From: Silene latifolia
Taxonomy: Eukaryota; Streptophyta; Magnoliopsida; Caryophyllales; Caryophyllaceae
Reading direction: 5' to 3'
Assembly: GCF_048544455.1 (NCBI RefSeq)
Contig: NC_133534.1
Location: 91,603,637-91,667,636, forward strand
Length of the DNA: 64,000 bases
Shown here: positions 1 through 11,557 of the stretch, piece after piece
How positions within the stretch are numbered: the first letter of the stretch is position 1
How the letters are laid out: the number at the start of each line of letters is the position of its first letter
Translations under genes and position numbers: made by a program
The notes under the pieces: model-generated
Database searches by the model: none
Seen by the model: only the letters and a program-made list of their open reading frames with translations
What the model was told of the DNA's origin: nothing

Positions 1-1749
1 TCCCAAGAGTCTACATCTGTTTGAAGTATATCCTCGTCGAGAAATGACCAAGTATCTACGGTTTGCGCGTCGTTGATGGGATTTTCTGCGAAGAATTCGG
101 CGACGGCGCGACCCTTTATTACTTTTAGTGGCACGTATTTGAGGTCAAATTCTGAGAGCATCATGGTCCATCTTGCTAGGCGTCCGTTGAGAACGGGTTT
201 CTCGAAGAGGTATTTGACTGGATCCATTTTGGAGAATATCTTGACAGAGTAGCTAAGCATATAGTGACGTAGCTTCTTTGTTGCCCACACAAGAGCGAGG
301 CATGTCTTTTCGAGTTGTGAGTATTTGCACTCGTATTCCAAGAACTTTTTACTTAGATAGTAAATAGCTCTTTCTTCACTTCCTACGGTTTGAGCTAGCA
401 TAGCACCCATGGCAGTTTCAGTGACAGTGAGATACAAACCAAGAGGTTGATCTTGTTGTGGTGGCATGAGCACTGGTGGTTTAGCTAATATCTCCTTGAT
501 TCGGTCGAACGCCTTTTGACAATCGTCATCCCATATGGTGTGGTCTGTTTTCTTGAGTTTCTTGAAGATAGGCTCGCAAATCATTGTAAGTTTCGATATG
601 AATCGACTTATGTATTGAACTTTTCCCAGGAATCCTCTGACTTCCTTTTCTGTTTGAGGTTGTGGCATTTCTATCAGAGCTTTGATTTTGGAAGGATCTA
701 TTTCTATACCGCGTTGGCTAACGACGTATCCCAGGAGTTTTCCGGATGTTACCCCAAATGTGCATTTCTGAGGATTGAGTCTCATGTTGTACTTCCGTAG
801 CCTTGCGAAGAACTTGCGAAGGTTCGCAATATGTCCCTCTCTCTCTTTGGATTTGACGATCATGTCATCTACATATACCTCGACCTCTTTGTGCATCATG
901 TCATGTAGGAGTGTAGTTGCGGTGCGTTGGTATGTAGCTCCAGCGTTGATCAATCCGAACGGCATTACTGTATAGCAATAGGTTCCCCATTGGGTGACGA
1001 ACGCGGTCTTGTGCATGTCTTCCATGGCCATCTTGATTTGGTTATAACCCGCATATCCATCCATGAAGGATAGCAATGCGTGGTCGCAGATTGTCCACCA
1101 ATATGTCGATGTGGGGTAGAGGAAAGTCATCTTTCGGACTTGCTTTGTTTAAATCTCTAAAGTCAACACAAACTCGGATTCTCCCATCCTTTTTGGGTAC
1201 GGGTACTATGTTAGCTACCCAGTCAGAATACTCGGAAACTTTGATGAACCCGGCTTTGAATTGCTTGTCAACTTCTTCCTTAATCTTTAGAGCCCACTCT
1301 GTTCTCATTCGTCGAAGCTTTTGTTTCACAGGTTTGAAACCTGGCTTAATCGGAATCCTATGTTCGGCAATATCCCTGTCGATCCCTGGCATGTCTTTGT
1401 AGGACCAAGCGAAAACATCTTTGAATTCGTTTAGGAGGTCTATGAAGTCGGCCCGTTCGGTAGAGCTCAAGGTAGTCCCTATCCTAAGTTCTTTGGGTTC
1501 TAGTTCAGTTCCTACATTGATGGGTTCGGTGTCCTCAATTACTGGTCCCCCTTCCCTTTCCTGTAGTATTTCTTTGGCTACGTAGGGAGGTATTTCGGTC
1601 AAGTCTGGGTTTTGGTCATCCTCAGTATCATCATAAACAGAATTGCACTCAAGATAACGCAAAGAGTAAGCAGAACCTGATTTATTCATATTAAGATTTG
1701 AGTAAAGTTGAAACAAAGAAGCCAACTGATCCATGGTCCGTGGCGGCAA
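1..1749 (-). pseudogene. Tat/Ogre-like Ty3/gypsy pol, RT and start of RNase H (partial, frameshifted)
   Basis: Reverse transcriptase and the beginning of RNase H of a gypsy element read on the minus strand; the gene runs off the left edge. Reading leftward from 1749, an N-terminal linker is followed by the RT motifs VPKKDGRIRVCVDFRDLNKA and SPKDDFPLPHID, typical of the Tat lineage. Near position 1090 a one-base indel shifts the frame. The RT then continues in another frame with MDGYAGYNQI, the catalytic YVDD (861-875) and the thumb. The connection region and RNase H start follow down to base 1. The upstream protease ORF lies in a different frame, and the two are separated by 47 bases with a stop. 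The frameshift makes this copy non-functional. Lineage assignment rests on recognised motifs and on the long LTR. Confidence 0.85.
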
Positions 1750-1796
1750 AGGGACGAATGGTGGGGCATTTCCCGAACCATCGTGACTACTCGATG

Positions 1797-3368
1797 CTAG
1801 GCTAGGAGAAACGAGGGAGTGGGGATGACGACAGGAGTAGACTCTCTAATGACTTCTCTAGACTCGACTACGATTCCGACTCCGACTCGATTCGAACTCG
1901 TCGTCTTTCGGTTCTTCTTTGAACATCTCTCCTTCTCCAGTGGTGAGCTTGAAGAGTCTTCCTTGATTGTTGGTCCATTTGATTGATTTCCTCCACCCTT
2001 TCGCCGCTTTGTGTCGATTTCCGTGATCAAGGCGGTGGGGTTGAAGCGATTGTCTTGAAGTATTGTAGTAATGATCTCATCCTGCGCGGCCCTAACAAAT
2101 CGGTTCTCTCCAAATAGGAGGCTAACAGCTTGTTCGTCTAAGCAAGGTGCTTGACGGGTTTTGACGGTAGGAACCGTTTCTGGAGGGATAAAGTAGCAAT
2201 CGTGAAAGATCTCGATTCCGGCTAACTTCCTCTCGAGGTAATGCCAAGGTTCGGGAAATCCATGAAAGAGTTCTGAACTTCCTTCTTGAACGAAGTACCC
2301 ATTCAAGGTAGGGAGATATGGCTTCATTTGGACTCCTACATACTTGCGATTTTGGACTTGGGCGAGCATTTCGAGAACTTCTTCAGCTGTGGGTTTGTAC
2401 CCTAGTCCAAGTGGTATTCTTGATGAGTTGCCTTTCTTGTATGGCGCGAGAGTGTTCTTCCGAATTGGGTTCAAAGGCATTCCAGGGAAGTATCCCTGAT
2501 TTTTGAGTATGTGGTTGACCACCAAGTTAGAGTAGGGATTGTAGTATAAGGGTGCCAACTCGCTTTCTATGACGCTTACACTTTGGAAGCCCCCAAGTTC
2601 GTATATGGGATCCGCAAGGACTTGATTATTCGATTGTTTCTCGATTATGGCCTTGATGGGTGACGAAGTGATTGTCACAACTTTGCCATTTAGTGGGATC
2701 TTGATCTTTTGATGAAGGGTGGATGTTACCGCTTTGGAAGCATGAATCCAAGGCCTTCCCAGAAGTATGTTGAATGAAGCTTCGATGTCCACTATTTGGA
2801 AGTTGACCTTTCGCTCGATTGGTCCCGTTGCTATGGTTAGGTTAGCAAGTCCTACCACTTTTCGTCGTGTACCGTCATATGCACGTACACCTTGATTTGT
2901 AGGAGTCCAGTCCGACTCCTTCATGCCTAGTTTGTACGCCGTTTTGAGGGGTATGACGTTGACCGCGGAGCCATCATCTACCAAGGTCATTGGCACATTC
3001 TTCTTTAGACAAATGACGGTGATGTATAGGGCAAGGTTGTGACCAACGCCAAAAGGTGGCAAGTCTTCGTCTGAGAAAGTAATAGGATTACTTAGCTTGG
3101 GTGATTCTTGGAAGACCAAGTTGACTACATCTTCGGGAGTAGAGTTATGTGCCACATTCAATTTGGCCAAAGCTTGCAGTAAAGCTTGGCGGTGTGGAAA
3201 TGAGCTTGCCACTAGTTGCCAGACCGAAAGATCAGCCTTGGTTCTTTGTAATTGCTTGAGCAAATGATCAGTGGGATCGTCTTCGTTGTCATTTGGTGTG
3301 ATGACATTGGTCGGACCGTTTTGAGTGGTGCTTTGGTATGGACGACCCGAGCGAGTTAGGTGATCCAC
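1797..3368 (-). CDS. Tat/Ogre-like retrotransposon protease region (gag-pro C-terminal part)
   Basis: A 523-residue open frame with a retropepsin-like domain. The active-site motif is LVDDGSAVNVIP (near residue 130), where DDG takes the place of the usual DTG or DSG; this is a common variant in the Tat lineage. The flap/C-terminal motif NILLGRPWIH follows about 70 residues later. The remainder is the linker between protease and RT, ending in a Ser/Lys-rich tail. The preceding gag ORF is in the same reading frame and is separated only by one in-frame TAA at 3378-3380, so gag and protease may once have been one ORF. The listed start is a GTG directly after that stop and is not a convincing initiation codon. 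Confidence 0.75.
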   Translation of the reverse strand: MDHLTRSGRPYQSTTQNGPTNVITPNDNEDDPTDHLLKQLQRTKADLSVWQLVASSFPHRQALLQALAKLNVAHNSTPEDVVNLVFQESPKLSNPITFSDEDLPPFGVGHNLALYITVICLKKNVPMTLVDDGSAVNVIPLKTAYKLGMKESDWTPTNQGVRAYDGTRRKVVGLANLTIATGPIERKVNFQIVDIEASFNILLGRPWIHASKAVTSTLHQKIKIPLNGKVVTITSSPIKAIIEKQSNNQVLADPIYELGGFQSVSVIESELAPLYYNPYSNLVVNHILKNQGYFPGMPLNPIRKNTLAPYKKGNSSRIPLGLGYKPTAEEVLEMLAQVQNRKYVGVQMKPYLPTLNGYFVQEGSSELFHGFPEPWHYLERKLAGIEIFHDCYFIPPETVPTVKTRQAPCLDEQAVSLLFGENRFVRAAQDEIITTILQDNRFNPTALITEIDTKRRKGGGNQSNGPTIKEDSSSSPLEKERCSKKNRKTTSSNRVGVGIVVESREVIRESTPVVIPTPSFLLA

Positions 3369-3377
3369 ATCTTGGTC

Positions 3378-5023
3378 TTAACCATTTTGGACTATTTCCT
3401 TGACTAAGGAGTTTTCAATGAGATATTCATCTTCATCGTCATCGGCCCAAACCCCGTTGATTGCAGATAGTTCTCTCATTCTTATGATGTCACTTTCTAG
3501 TTGTATGATTTGATCGACTAGCTTATCGACCACGGTGACTACTTCTTGCATAGTGGCATTTTGAGAGAAGCTCAATGGTACGCGCTCTTTAGGTGTTGCA
3601 TTGGGATTGCGCAAGATCATTACCATGTTTTCTAGTTCCCACACTTGTCTATCTACATTCCTTGCCCATGCGATGAAGTCGGAAATGGTAGGGGAGATGG
3701 TAGAGTAGAACCCCTCCTTCTCGATCGTATGAATTTCATTTTCGGTGGGAGAAATGAGGTGTGAGCAATCTAAGGTAGATTCATCACTTGTAATTACTAG
3801 AACTCCAAGAGGATTCTGAGTGTTGTTGGGCTTACCTCCTGGTGGAATCGGAAGCCGACCATCTTCAATCATATCTTGAAGCACATGTTTCAATTTGTAG
3901 CATTTTTCCGTGTCGTGCCCTTTGCCCCTATGGTATTCACAGTAGGAATTTTCATCCCAAAACTTGGACTTCCTTTCGGGTTCGGGAGTAGGTCCAATGG
4001 GTTGGAGTTTGCCTTGCTTCATTAGCCTTTTTAGAGCATTGGAGTACGTGTCCCCAAGGTTTGTGAACTTCCTTGGTGGGCTAGTTTTCTTGGATGGCTC
4101 GAGAAGGTTAACTTCGTCGGTCTTGCTAGTAGAGCCGTATGAACGACTTGTGGACCCTTGATATCCTCGACCTACCGTTTTGGACAAGAGTCCTTTGCGG
4201 ATGTCATCTTCAATTCGTGTCCCTAACACGGTTAAATCTTTGAAAGTCTTGATGTTTTGATATCTCAAATGGTTGGCATATATGGGCTTGAGATTGTCCA
4301 CGAACTTCTCCACAAGAGTGGCCTCATCGGGGCGTTCTACTAGTTGAGTACTAGTCTTCCTCCACCTACTTAGAAAGTCGGTGAATCCTTCTTTGTCATT
4401 TTGGGTAAGAACCTCTAGAGTACGCATATTGACTTGGATTTCGGCATTATCCGCATATTGTTTCGAGAATTCGATCGCGGCGTCCTCCCAAGTAGCGACC
4501 TTCTTGTGATCTAGAGTATAGAACCATTGTTTCGGGATGGTATCGAGAGATGAAGGAAAGATCCTTAAAAACATCTCGGGTTTGATGCCTTTGATAGACA
4601 TGTAATCCTTGAAAGCTCGGATGTGGTTCAAAGGGTTCTCATGTCCTTTAAACTTAGGGATATCCGTCATGCTAAAGTTAGTGGGCAATTTGGAATTGAC
4701 GGCCTCATACTTTCGATTGTTCTCCCTGTAAATGTCATCCCCCTTAAGGTACATTAATTGCTCCTCTAGGTATTGGAGTCTTTTCTCACCGCAGTTGTCC
4801 CCATGAGAGGATTCTCATCTTTGGACTCGTCATCGGAAAAACCTAGTACTTCACTTTTAATGGGAGGTAGTTTTCCCTCTACATCAAAGATACGGCCTTC
4901 GATAAGCTCAAGGCGGTCATAGGTTTGTTCTTGAGTGATTTGCATTTGGGTTATCGCGGCCAGGATTCGATCATTACTCTCTTGAATTTGCTGGAGGTTT
5001 GTATCATCACTTGACCCAGGCAT
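3378..5023 (-). pseudogene. Tat/Ogre-like retrotransposon gag (one frameshift)
   Basis: Capsid-type gag of the same element. An N-terminal coiled-coil stretch starts at the ATG at 5023 (MPGSSDDTNLQQIQ) and runs in one frame to 4766. From 4754 on the protein is in another frame, so a small indel lies just upstream of 4766. The second part holds the Retrotrans_gag core (DIPKFKGHENPLNHIRAFKD, then the QWFYTL and FLSRWRK motifs). Near 3900-3950 there is a zinc-knuckle-like CEYHRGKGHDTEKCYKLK. The frame ends at TAA 3378-3380 and protease follows in the same frame. Confidence 0.8.
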
Positions 5024-5778
5024 CTTGGAAACTGGATAAGAGACCGGCGACGAATCAAAACACGATCGACCATTCTATCACACTTGCTAAAATAGGAAAA
5101 ATTTTGACTCGTGAAGTGGGTGTGTGCCACTTGTGTTGAGTGAGTTTTGAAGAAAGACAAGGTCTTTGAAAATGTGCGTCCTAGCCAACTGTAGTGTAGT
5201 TGTAGGAGTGGACTCGAAGTGAGGTTTGAAATGGGCTTGTGGCCCGAATTTTGTGAGTTTTGACCGGACTTTATACTAATTAAAGGCCCTTTTCGAAATT
5301 TTTTGATTGAAATTGGGTTTTGATTTTTGAAAATTCGTCATGATTTGTTTTGAAATGGTGATCACGTAAGGTTTACATATTTATACAAGCATTATAACGG
5401 GATCTTTGAGTGCTTTTAGAAGGGTTTTGGTTTAAAGGGTGGGTTGCCATACCGAACCATCAAACCCGAAGTCTGTGGAGAGGCTCGTGCCAAACAAGAG
5501 TAAGGCCGATTCCTAGTCCATTTCCTCAAGTAGTGAAAGCCCTTGATACAAACAGGAGTAAGCATCATGGTATGGATGACATCATTCGCTATCCATCCTT
5601 AGGCCCAAATAAGAATTAGGACCGTTTAGACGGGACGATTGGTCGAATGGGTTGGGTTGGGCCTAGGAAGGCCGAATTAAACGGTCTAGGAAGACCGAGT
5701 TATGAAAACCGACAATTGTCTTGTACAAACTTATTCCCTAACCTTGTTCGAGTTTCACCCTAGCTACACGTAAGTGTA
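5024..5778 (-). other. Untranslated leader of the Tat-like element
   Basis: Non-coding stretch between the primer-binding site and the gag start. No ORF here resembles a known protein. It is the expected 5' leader of the element when read on the minus strand. Confidence 0.55.
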
Positions 5779-5797
5779 TGTTCCCAATGAGTCGCCA
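5779..5797 (-). promoter_or_regulatory. Probable tRNA primer-binding site of the Tat-like element
   Basis: On the minus strand the sequence begins TGGCGACTCATTGGGAACA. It resembles the TGGCGACTC-type primer sites of Tat/Ogre elements and lies a few bases after the inferred LTR end at 5803. A second TGGCGACTCC at 5871-5880 lies inside the inferred LTR. The exact LTR end is uncertain because the partner LTR is outside the window. Confidence 0.5.
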
Positions 5798-6527
5798 AAC
5801 CGTGGACAGCGGGCCGCCCACGGGCGCTTGGGACGAAGGGGGCTCGAAAACAAGCGTTTGCATTTTGTAAGGAGTCGCCACCAATTTTTATGGGAAATTG
5901 GAACCGTTCGAGTACCTCGTGTCATGTCAAGACACAAAGTAGTGACATGAACACTAAGCAATCGTTACCCTTAGCATTCTATGTCTAGAATGACTCTCGT
6001 GGATGCCAATGAACACGGGTGCTCACGGAGATCTGGAGTAAGGGGTGAGGGTACGTATTAGGAAGCTCTTTTGATCGAACACCTAATCCCGCCCGCCTCG
6101 ATAGCGGCCTCTACTAATGATTAGGGAGTTTATTCGTACTTGATATATCGTCGGCTATATGCATGCAATGCAACATCCATTAGATTAATCCTAGCATGTG
6201 AAGATTTAATACTAAGTCGGTTGACATGTAATTTAGCATACAATTGATGTCGAAGTCGGGATTTAATATTGATTTACATGTGAGAACATACAAACAATAC
6301 AAGGATGAAAATTACAATAATGAAAACTACAATAATTACATTGGAATAGGTGATTTATATCGGAAATACCGCTAAAACGGATAATTTGAGAAAAAGGAAT
6401 AAAAGAATAAAAGAAATAAATTAATAAATTAACAAACAGGAATTAGTGATATTACGGATATTAATGGATTAATTACGTAAACTAATTAAACTAGGTCAAG
6501 GCAGAAAAGGAGTTCAGGGACAGAATT

Positions 6528-6605
6528 CACCCTGGAACAGGCGCAGCAGGCACTGCGCCCTTTGGAAGAGGCGCAGCAGTTGCCGCGTCTGTTCCAAGGG
6601 TGAGT
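6528..6605. repeat. GC-rich nested palindrome A in the Tat-like LTR
   Basis: CACCCTGGAACAGGCGC at the left pairs with GCGTCTGTTCCAAGGGTG at the right, enclosing two further GCGCAG/CTGCGC pairings. Related blocks occur at 7135-7205 and 7748-7822. Confidence 0.6.
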
Positions 6606-7134
6606 TCTGGCTGTGAAGCCGGAACTGCAAATCGTTAATGTTAATTGTTAAATTTAAGGATCGATTAGATTATAGACTCGGATGAAAGTGATTTAACAGA
6701 TTATTTACATATGATTGAGGTCATAAAAGCAATAAAACATGAATGAGACGGAAACAAGACGGATTAATTATGTGAAGGGACGATGTTAATGAACGATTAA
6801 TTAGTGACATCGGTGAATGAAACTAAACATGACGAAATATCAATGAATATGGATGCAAATATATCAACGACGAATCTCAGAAACTCAATATGAACAAATT
6901 GAATCTCTAAAACCCAGATTTGAATATTAATGACGAAAACCCGTAAATATTGATTATCTAAGATTTAAGTCGGAACAATGATGAATTAAACATGTTAATG
7001 ATGAATGAACAATTATATACATGTGAATTGATATGTTATTATGATGAACGAATTAATGAACAAAAGGAAACAAATAAAACAAACACAAACACGAATTACG
7101 AGAGGACGGGAAGAAGAAAAAGAAGCGAGGCTGC

Positions 7135-7205
7135 GGCGGCCTCACGAAGAGGCGCGGCAGTCTGCGCTCCTTCGAAGAGGCGCAGCGATTCTTTGCGTCT
7201 TTTCT
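7135..7205. repeat. GC-rich nested palindrome B in the Tat-like LTR
   Basis: Second copy of the GAAGAGGCGC...GCGTCTTTTC block, more degenerate than copies A and C, with the same internal layout of two CG-rich arms. Confidence 0.5.
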
Positions 7206-7747
7206 CGACGCTCGTCTCTACCGGAAATCCGCAAAAAGGTTTTAAAGACGGTTTTAGAAATCGGTTTTAATGGTGTTTCCGATACAAATCTTACAATCGT
7301 TATGCAATAATTAAAATACAATAAATAAAAGGAGAGATTACACCCTCAGACTTACATGTTGACGGAACGAGATGAACTAAGAAGATCGATTAGTGAATGC
7401 TCGACGCGAATGCAAGGAAAGAGTGCCCTCGTAAGAGGAAAACGATTAAGCAAATTGATTAATTAAGTTGATTATGTGTAGTGGTCAAATTGGTCGGTCA
7501 TGCAACGGAGAGGCTGGTACCCGGAAGGATCCGAGCTTACGTGGTCGAATGTTCAAGCACGTAGGCGCCAATTAGTAAGAACAAAGTCTAGAATGCAAAG
7601 GGAGAAGAGAAGGGCGGACACTCGCGTGAGAAATATGAGGAACGAAAGCTCCTATTTATACTAATCACGTGAAGGTTTAGGGTTTCGGAGACTCTTTGGA
7701 AGTGAATCTCGGAAAGATATAAAAAAGATACGTAAATCATGCAAAGA

Positions 7748-7822
7748 AGGACCTGGGAAGAGGCGCAGACTCTGCGTCTCTTGGAAGAGGCGAAAGACTG
7801 TCTTTGCGTCTGTTCCCAGGAG
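7748..7822. repeat. GC-rich nested palindrome C in the Tat-like LTR
   Basis: Third copy. CCTGGGAAGAGGCGCAG pairs with a right arm ending GCGTCTGTTCCCAGG, and an inner GCAGACTCTGCG palindrome lies between. Confidence 0.6.
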
Positions 7823-8213
7823 GTTTCCTCTGTTTAAGAAAGATTTCCGTGTTTAAATTATGGTAGGACGGATTTAATTCGATTATCTTTTGAATATTAC
7901 GGGATATTGTTTGCCAAAAGATAAAATTTGAGAAATATGGAATAGAAATATCCGGAACATTCCGAACATTCGACTCGGGATTTAACAACTATCGAGAAAA
8001 TGGAGACGGTTTTTGACCCGGACTCGAATGTACTCTAATTATCGCCAAAACGACCGTATCGGGACGTAGATGACAACTAAGAGGTTGACATTAATATTTG
8101 AGCAATCACTTGACGATAATCTTACGAACTGTCACAAATCGTTCCGCGAATCAAACATGCGGCCCAATCATCACCGGGTGGTTTGCGAGAGGTGCAGAAA
8201 CGAGGTGTCTACA

Positions 8214-9066
8214 CATACTCAGCTTTATGGGTGGCTAAATCATCAATAATTTTCCACCCCTTAGTCTCTCCAACATACTCCTGGAATCTACCATTAGCTG
8301 CCGCATTCAGGATAGCCCTCTGATCGTCATAGAGCCCATTATAAAATTGATTGCATAGACTCCATTTCTCGAACCCATGGTGCGGAATAGTTCGCACTAG
8401 CTTCTTGAAACGGACCCACGCCTCATGGAAATTCTCATCCGGACCCTGTTTAAAGCTTGTGATCTGAGCTCTAATGGCATTTGTCTTCGAGGCAGAGAAA
8501 TATTTCTTGTAGAATGCCAGGGCCAGCGACTTCCAATCAGTGATCCCGTTAGCAGCTCGATCCAGGTCTCTGTACCACTCCCTTGCAGTATCACGAAGAG
8601 AGCATATGAACATGGTCTCCTTCACCTGGTCCTGGGTCACACCGGTCGGTGGGGGTATGGAACAGCAATAATCAATGAAAGTCTCCATATGCTTAGCTGC
8701 ATCTTCATTTGCAGCTCCCCCAAATTGGTTTCTCTCAACCAAGTTGATATAGGACGGTTTCGGCTTGAATTTTCTGTCCGTCCCTGGTAATGCAAATCCC
8801 TTATAGAGATTTTCAGCGGTCGGCTCAGAGTGACTGGCTATACTCGCTTCTTCAGCCATGTCTGGAGATGTGACGGTCTTAGTTGATGAAGTTGAAACAG
8901 GAGATGAAGGTGGATCCTCCTCAAATAAAGCGTTCTCGTAGTAACTAGACAGAGTACTCAGCTCTTCCGCTGTCGGCAATACTTTAGATGATCGTCCCAA
9001 CTCACGCAAAGTCTTCTCAATCTCAGGATTGAACGGCGGTAATTCACCACTCTGTGACCTGCGCAT
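8214..9066 (-). pseudogene. Athila-like Ty3/gypsy gag, truncated by the Tat-like insertion
   Basis: The N-terminal 284 residues of a gag protein starting at the ATG at 9066. A disordered Ser/Thr-rich N-terminus is followed by the Retrotrans_gag core, with motifs such as REWYRDLDRA, FYKKYFSASKTNAIR and the Athila-typical CNQFYNGL near the end. The frame is cut after HKAEY, exactly where the TGTAGACA end of the Tat-like LTR begins, so the rest of the Athila element should lie left of the window. Upstream sits a TGGTGCCGTTGCCGGGG primer site and an LTR, as expected for Athila. Confidence 0.8.
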
Positions 9067-9170
9067 AAGAAGAAACTACAAGTAGAAAATGAGAATAGTT
9101 TAAGGAACAGATGTCCCTTAAACTAGAAGAAAAACTAAAAATAAAAACAACTAAAAATTTTAAACAATTG

Positions 9171-9190
9171 CCTCCCCGGCAACGGCACCA
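9171..9190 (-). promoter_or_regulatory. Athila-like primer-binding site (tRNA-Asp type)
   Basis: The minus-strand sequence TGGTGCCGTTGCCGGGGAGG closely matches the TGGCGCCGTTGCCGGGGA primer site used by Athila elements. It starts five bases after the LTR end at 9196. Confidence 0.75.
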
Positions 9191-9195
9191 AAATT

Positions 9196-10695
9196 TGATG
9201 CCTGTCATGTGTGCAGCAAAGATAATATTTATAGTCCAAACTACTACTATAACTAGTGGCAGTCAGGGTCGAACCACAGGGAGGCGATACAATTAATAGT
9301 TGATTATTTAAGTCTTAAAGTAACGGTGTGTGGGGGTTTGATTTGATTTGGTCTATAGCTAAAGACAATAAAAGAAAAGTAAACCAAATAAACGGATGAA
9401 AACAAATATTAAAAGGGTGCTAAGATGGTCGGTTCACTATAGTTTCGGCGGCAATGTACTAGGTAGGTCTAAAACAAACACGTGAGACGGGAAAATAAGA
9501 AGTCCTCTCGGTCCATTCTTACAGGTAGCATCTTTCGATCTCACTACAGGTCCCTAATATCACTAATACTAACTTTCGTCCTGAAAAGTGACTAAAAAGG
9601 CTAAATTAACTCATCTCTCGATCTTATTAATTTAGTCGTCTTAATTAGGTAGGCTATCTCCCTTCCCTATCTTTCGATCTTTATTGGGTCGGTCAATTCC
9701 TAGGCATTCAACTAGTCGCGTGCACTCGATTTGTCAAACATAGCAATTTAATTAATTAAAACGAAGGTGATCTCTTGAGGCAAGTCGATCGACCAAGGTA
9801 TACGGTCGATCGACCGTGGCGCGATTCCAGGTCTACTATTCTAATGCCGCCTACTTCTACAGATTCCCTACATCCTAGCACAAGGTGTTTAGCTACTCAT
9901 ACTAGAAATAATAACAGCAATAAACTTAACAATTAAAACATTCGAATTCATACTTAAATTATCTAAACAAGCGATTAACATAAAACGATAATTTGGTTTC
10001 GGGAAATCTAACCTAGCAATTCTATACTACGAACGAAAGCAATAAAACGGAATATAAGAACAGAAGAATACCGTATAGAATAGGAGGGAAAGAATTGCAG
10101 AATAAAGATCCAAAAACCAAATGCAAAAGTAAACTGTATTAAATACGAAATAATCTTTAGAACCCTAATTACTGATGGTAAAACTTGATAAAAACTGAAT
10201 AATGTCAGGTTACGTTATATAGGAATATAACGTAACACTCATTCCCAAACCTAATACACAATGGGCTTCTTAATTCTCGATCTCTTAATTCACGCAGATT
10301 AGCAGTGTGGTGGATCGACCACTGTGACTGGTCGATCGACCGGACTGCAGTGTACAGTAGCTTCTGGAACTCGTGCTCTGGTCGATCGACCATAGGCATC
10401 AGTCGATCGACCGAAGTAGCTGATACTTGACTTCTAAATTCTCGTGGATTTGTCTTCCGGGCCTCTAAATGCGCACCAAGTTCGTTTCTTGAGTAAATAC
10501 TTCATGACAAATGCAATGCAAAATACTCGGGGACGGATTTAGCTCAATATCTACTCATTTCCGCATAAATCTGCAATATTACATAAAAATACGAAAGTAG
10601 ACGAAATGGGGCAAATAGTAGCTTTAAACTACATAATTGAGCTCTGAAATGCGTGTAAAATAGGGTGTAAAACATCATATAAAAGACACGCATCA
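9196..10695 (-). repeat. 5' LTR of the Athila-like element (1.5 kb)
   Basis: On the minus strand the LTR begins TGATGCGTGTC at 10695 and ends GACAGGCATCA at 9196, an 11-base terminal inverted repeat with one mismatch. The primer site follows directly. Several perfect GTCGATCGAC palindromes lie inside, at about 9784-9820 and 10330-10415. The expected left end of the TSD is GATAA at 10696-10700; the other copy is outside the window. Confidence 0.75.
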
Positions 10696-10803
10696 GATAA
10701 GATAATTCTAGAGAATAAGATCTTATCGAAGGTAATCTTTTATACCTTAGGTTGCACGAAACTAACAACAGCCCATAAGCTTCGTTTTTCGTGACAAACC
10801 CTA
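10696..10803. other. Short unassigned flank between Athila LTR and CACTA
   Basis: No gene or repeat recognised. It is the left flank of the CACTA insertion and ends with the target-site duplication CTA (10801-10803). Confidence 0.5.
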
Positions 10804-10835
10804 CACTACTACAAATCCAGGCAACCACAACGGCC

Positions 10836-11150
10836 CTTTAACAACGCTTATTCACGAAAATCACCATAAGACATTGTAGAATGGATGGCGCGAATTTTAC
10901 AAAACTTAATTACAACGGTTATGTGTTGTTAACCGTTGTTATTGGTTTTAACAACGGGTCAAACTTGTACAACCGTGGTTAATATAAGAACTAATAACAA
11001 CAATTTACTCTGTAATATATTATAACCGTTGTTAATAATTTGGCATAAAATTAGTGAAAAGTAATTACAACGGTTATATTAGAACCCGTTGTTATTAGGT
11101 TTTAACAACGGTTGTAGACGCAATAACCGTTGTTATTGAAGTTATGAAGA
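10836..11150. repeat. 5' subterminal repeat array of the CACTA element
   Basis: Repeated AACCGTTGTTAT and ACAACGGTTAT-type units in both orientations, about ten in 300 bases. In En/Spm, subterminal repeats of this kind are binding sites for the TNPA protein; that role is inferred here. The array also covers the likely promoter of the TNPD gene. Confidence 0.85.
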
Positions 11151-11557
11151 TCTAAAGAACAACAGATCGCTTTATTCTGCTATACGCTACAAAACACAAA
11201 CACAAGCTAATACTGCTACACAAATATCATCCTCCATTCCTCCCTGATCGTCTCTCTCTGTCTTCATCACCGTCATTGTTGTCACCGTCTTCTCTCCCTC
11301 ATCGTGTTTATCAATCAGGTATATATGTTTCTTAGCTTATTAACTATTTCTTATTAAGATTTTCAAGCTATATATAAATATAGGATTGTTCAATTTCCTG
11401 GCCTATGAATGTCGATTATTTTTGAATTTGTGAATTTGTTGGGTTATTATCTAATTTGTTGATAATTTAGCTTAATTGTTTTCCTGAATTTCGTTTATTT
11501 GTTTGCCTATTATTGGATTTTCTGAATTTGTTGCCTATATATTACGAATGTAGAAAA

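Larger units (their letters stand above)
5803..8213 (-). repeat. 5' LTR of the Tat-like element (about 2.4 kb)
   Basis: The LTR starts on the minus strand with TGTAGACACCTCG at 8213, where the Athila gag frame is abruptly cut, and ends in a CA near 5803 just before the primer site. The other LTR lies outside the window, so a TSD cannot be confirmed; CATAC at 8214-8218 is the expected right copy. The LTR carries three GC-rich palindromic blocks that stand out from its AT-rich background. Confidence 0.6.
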
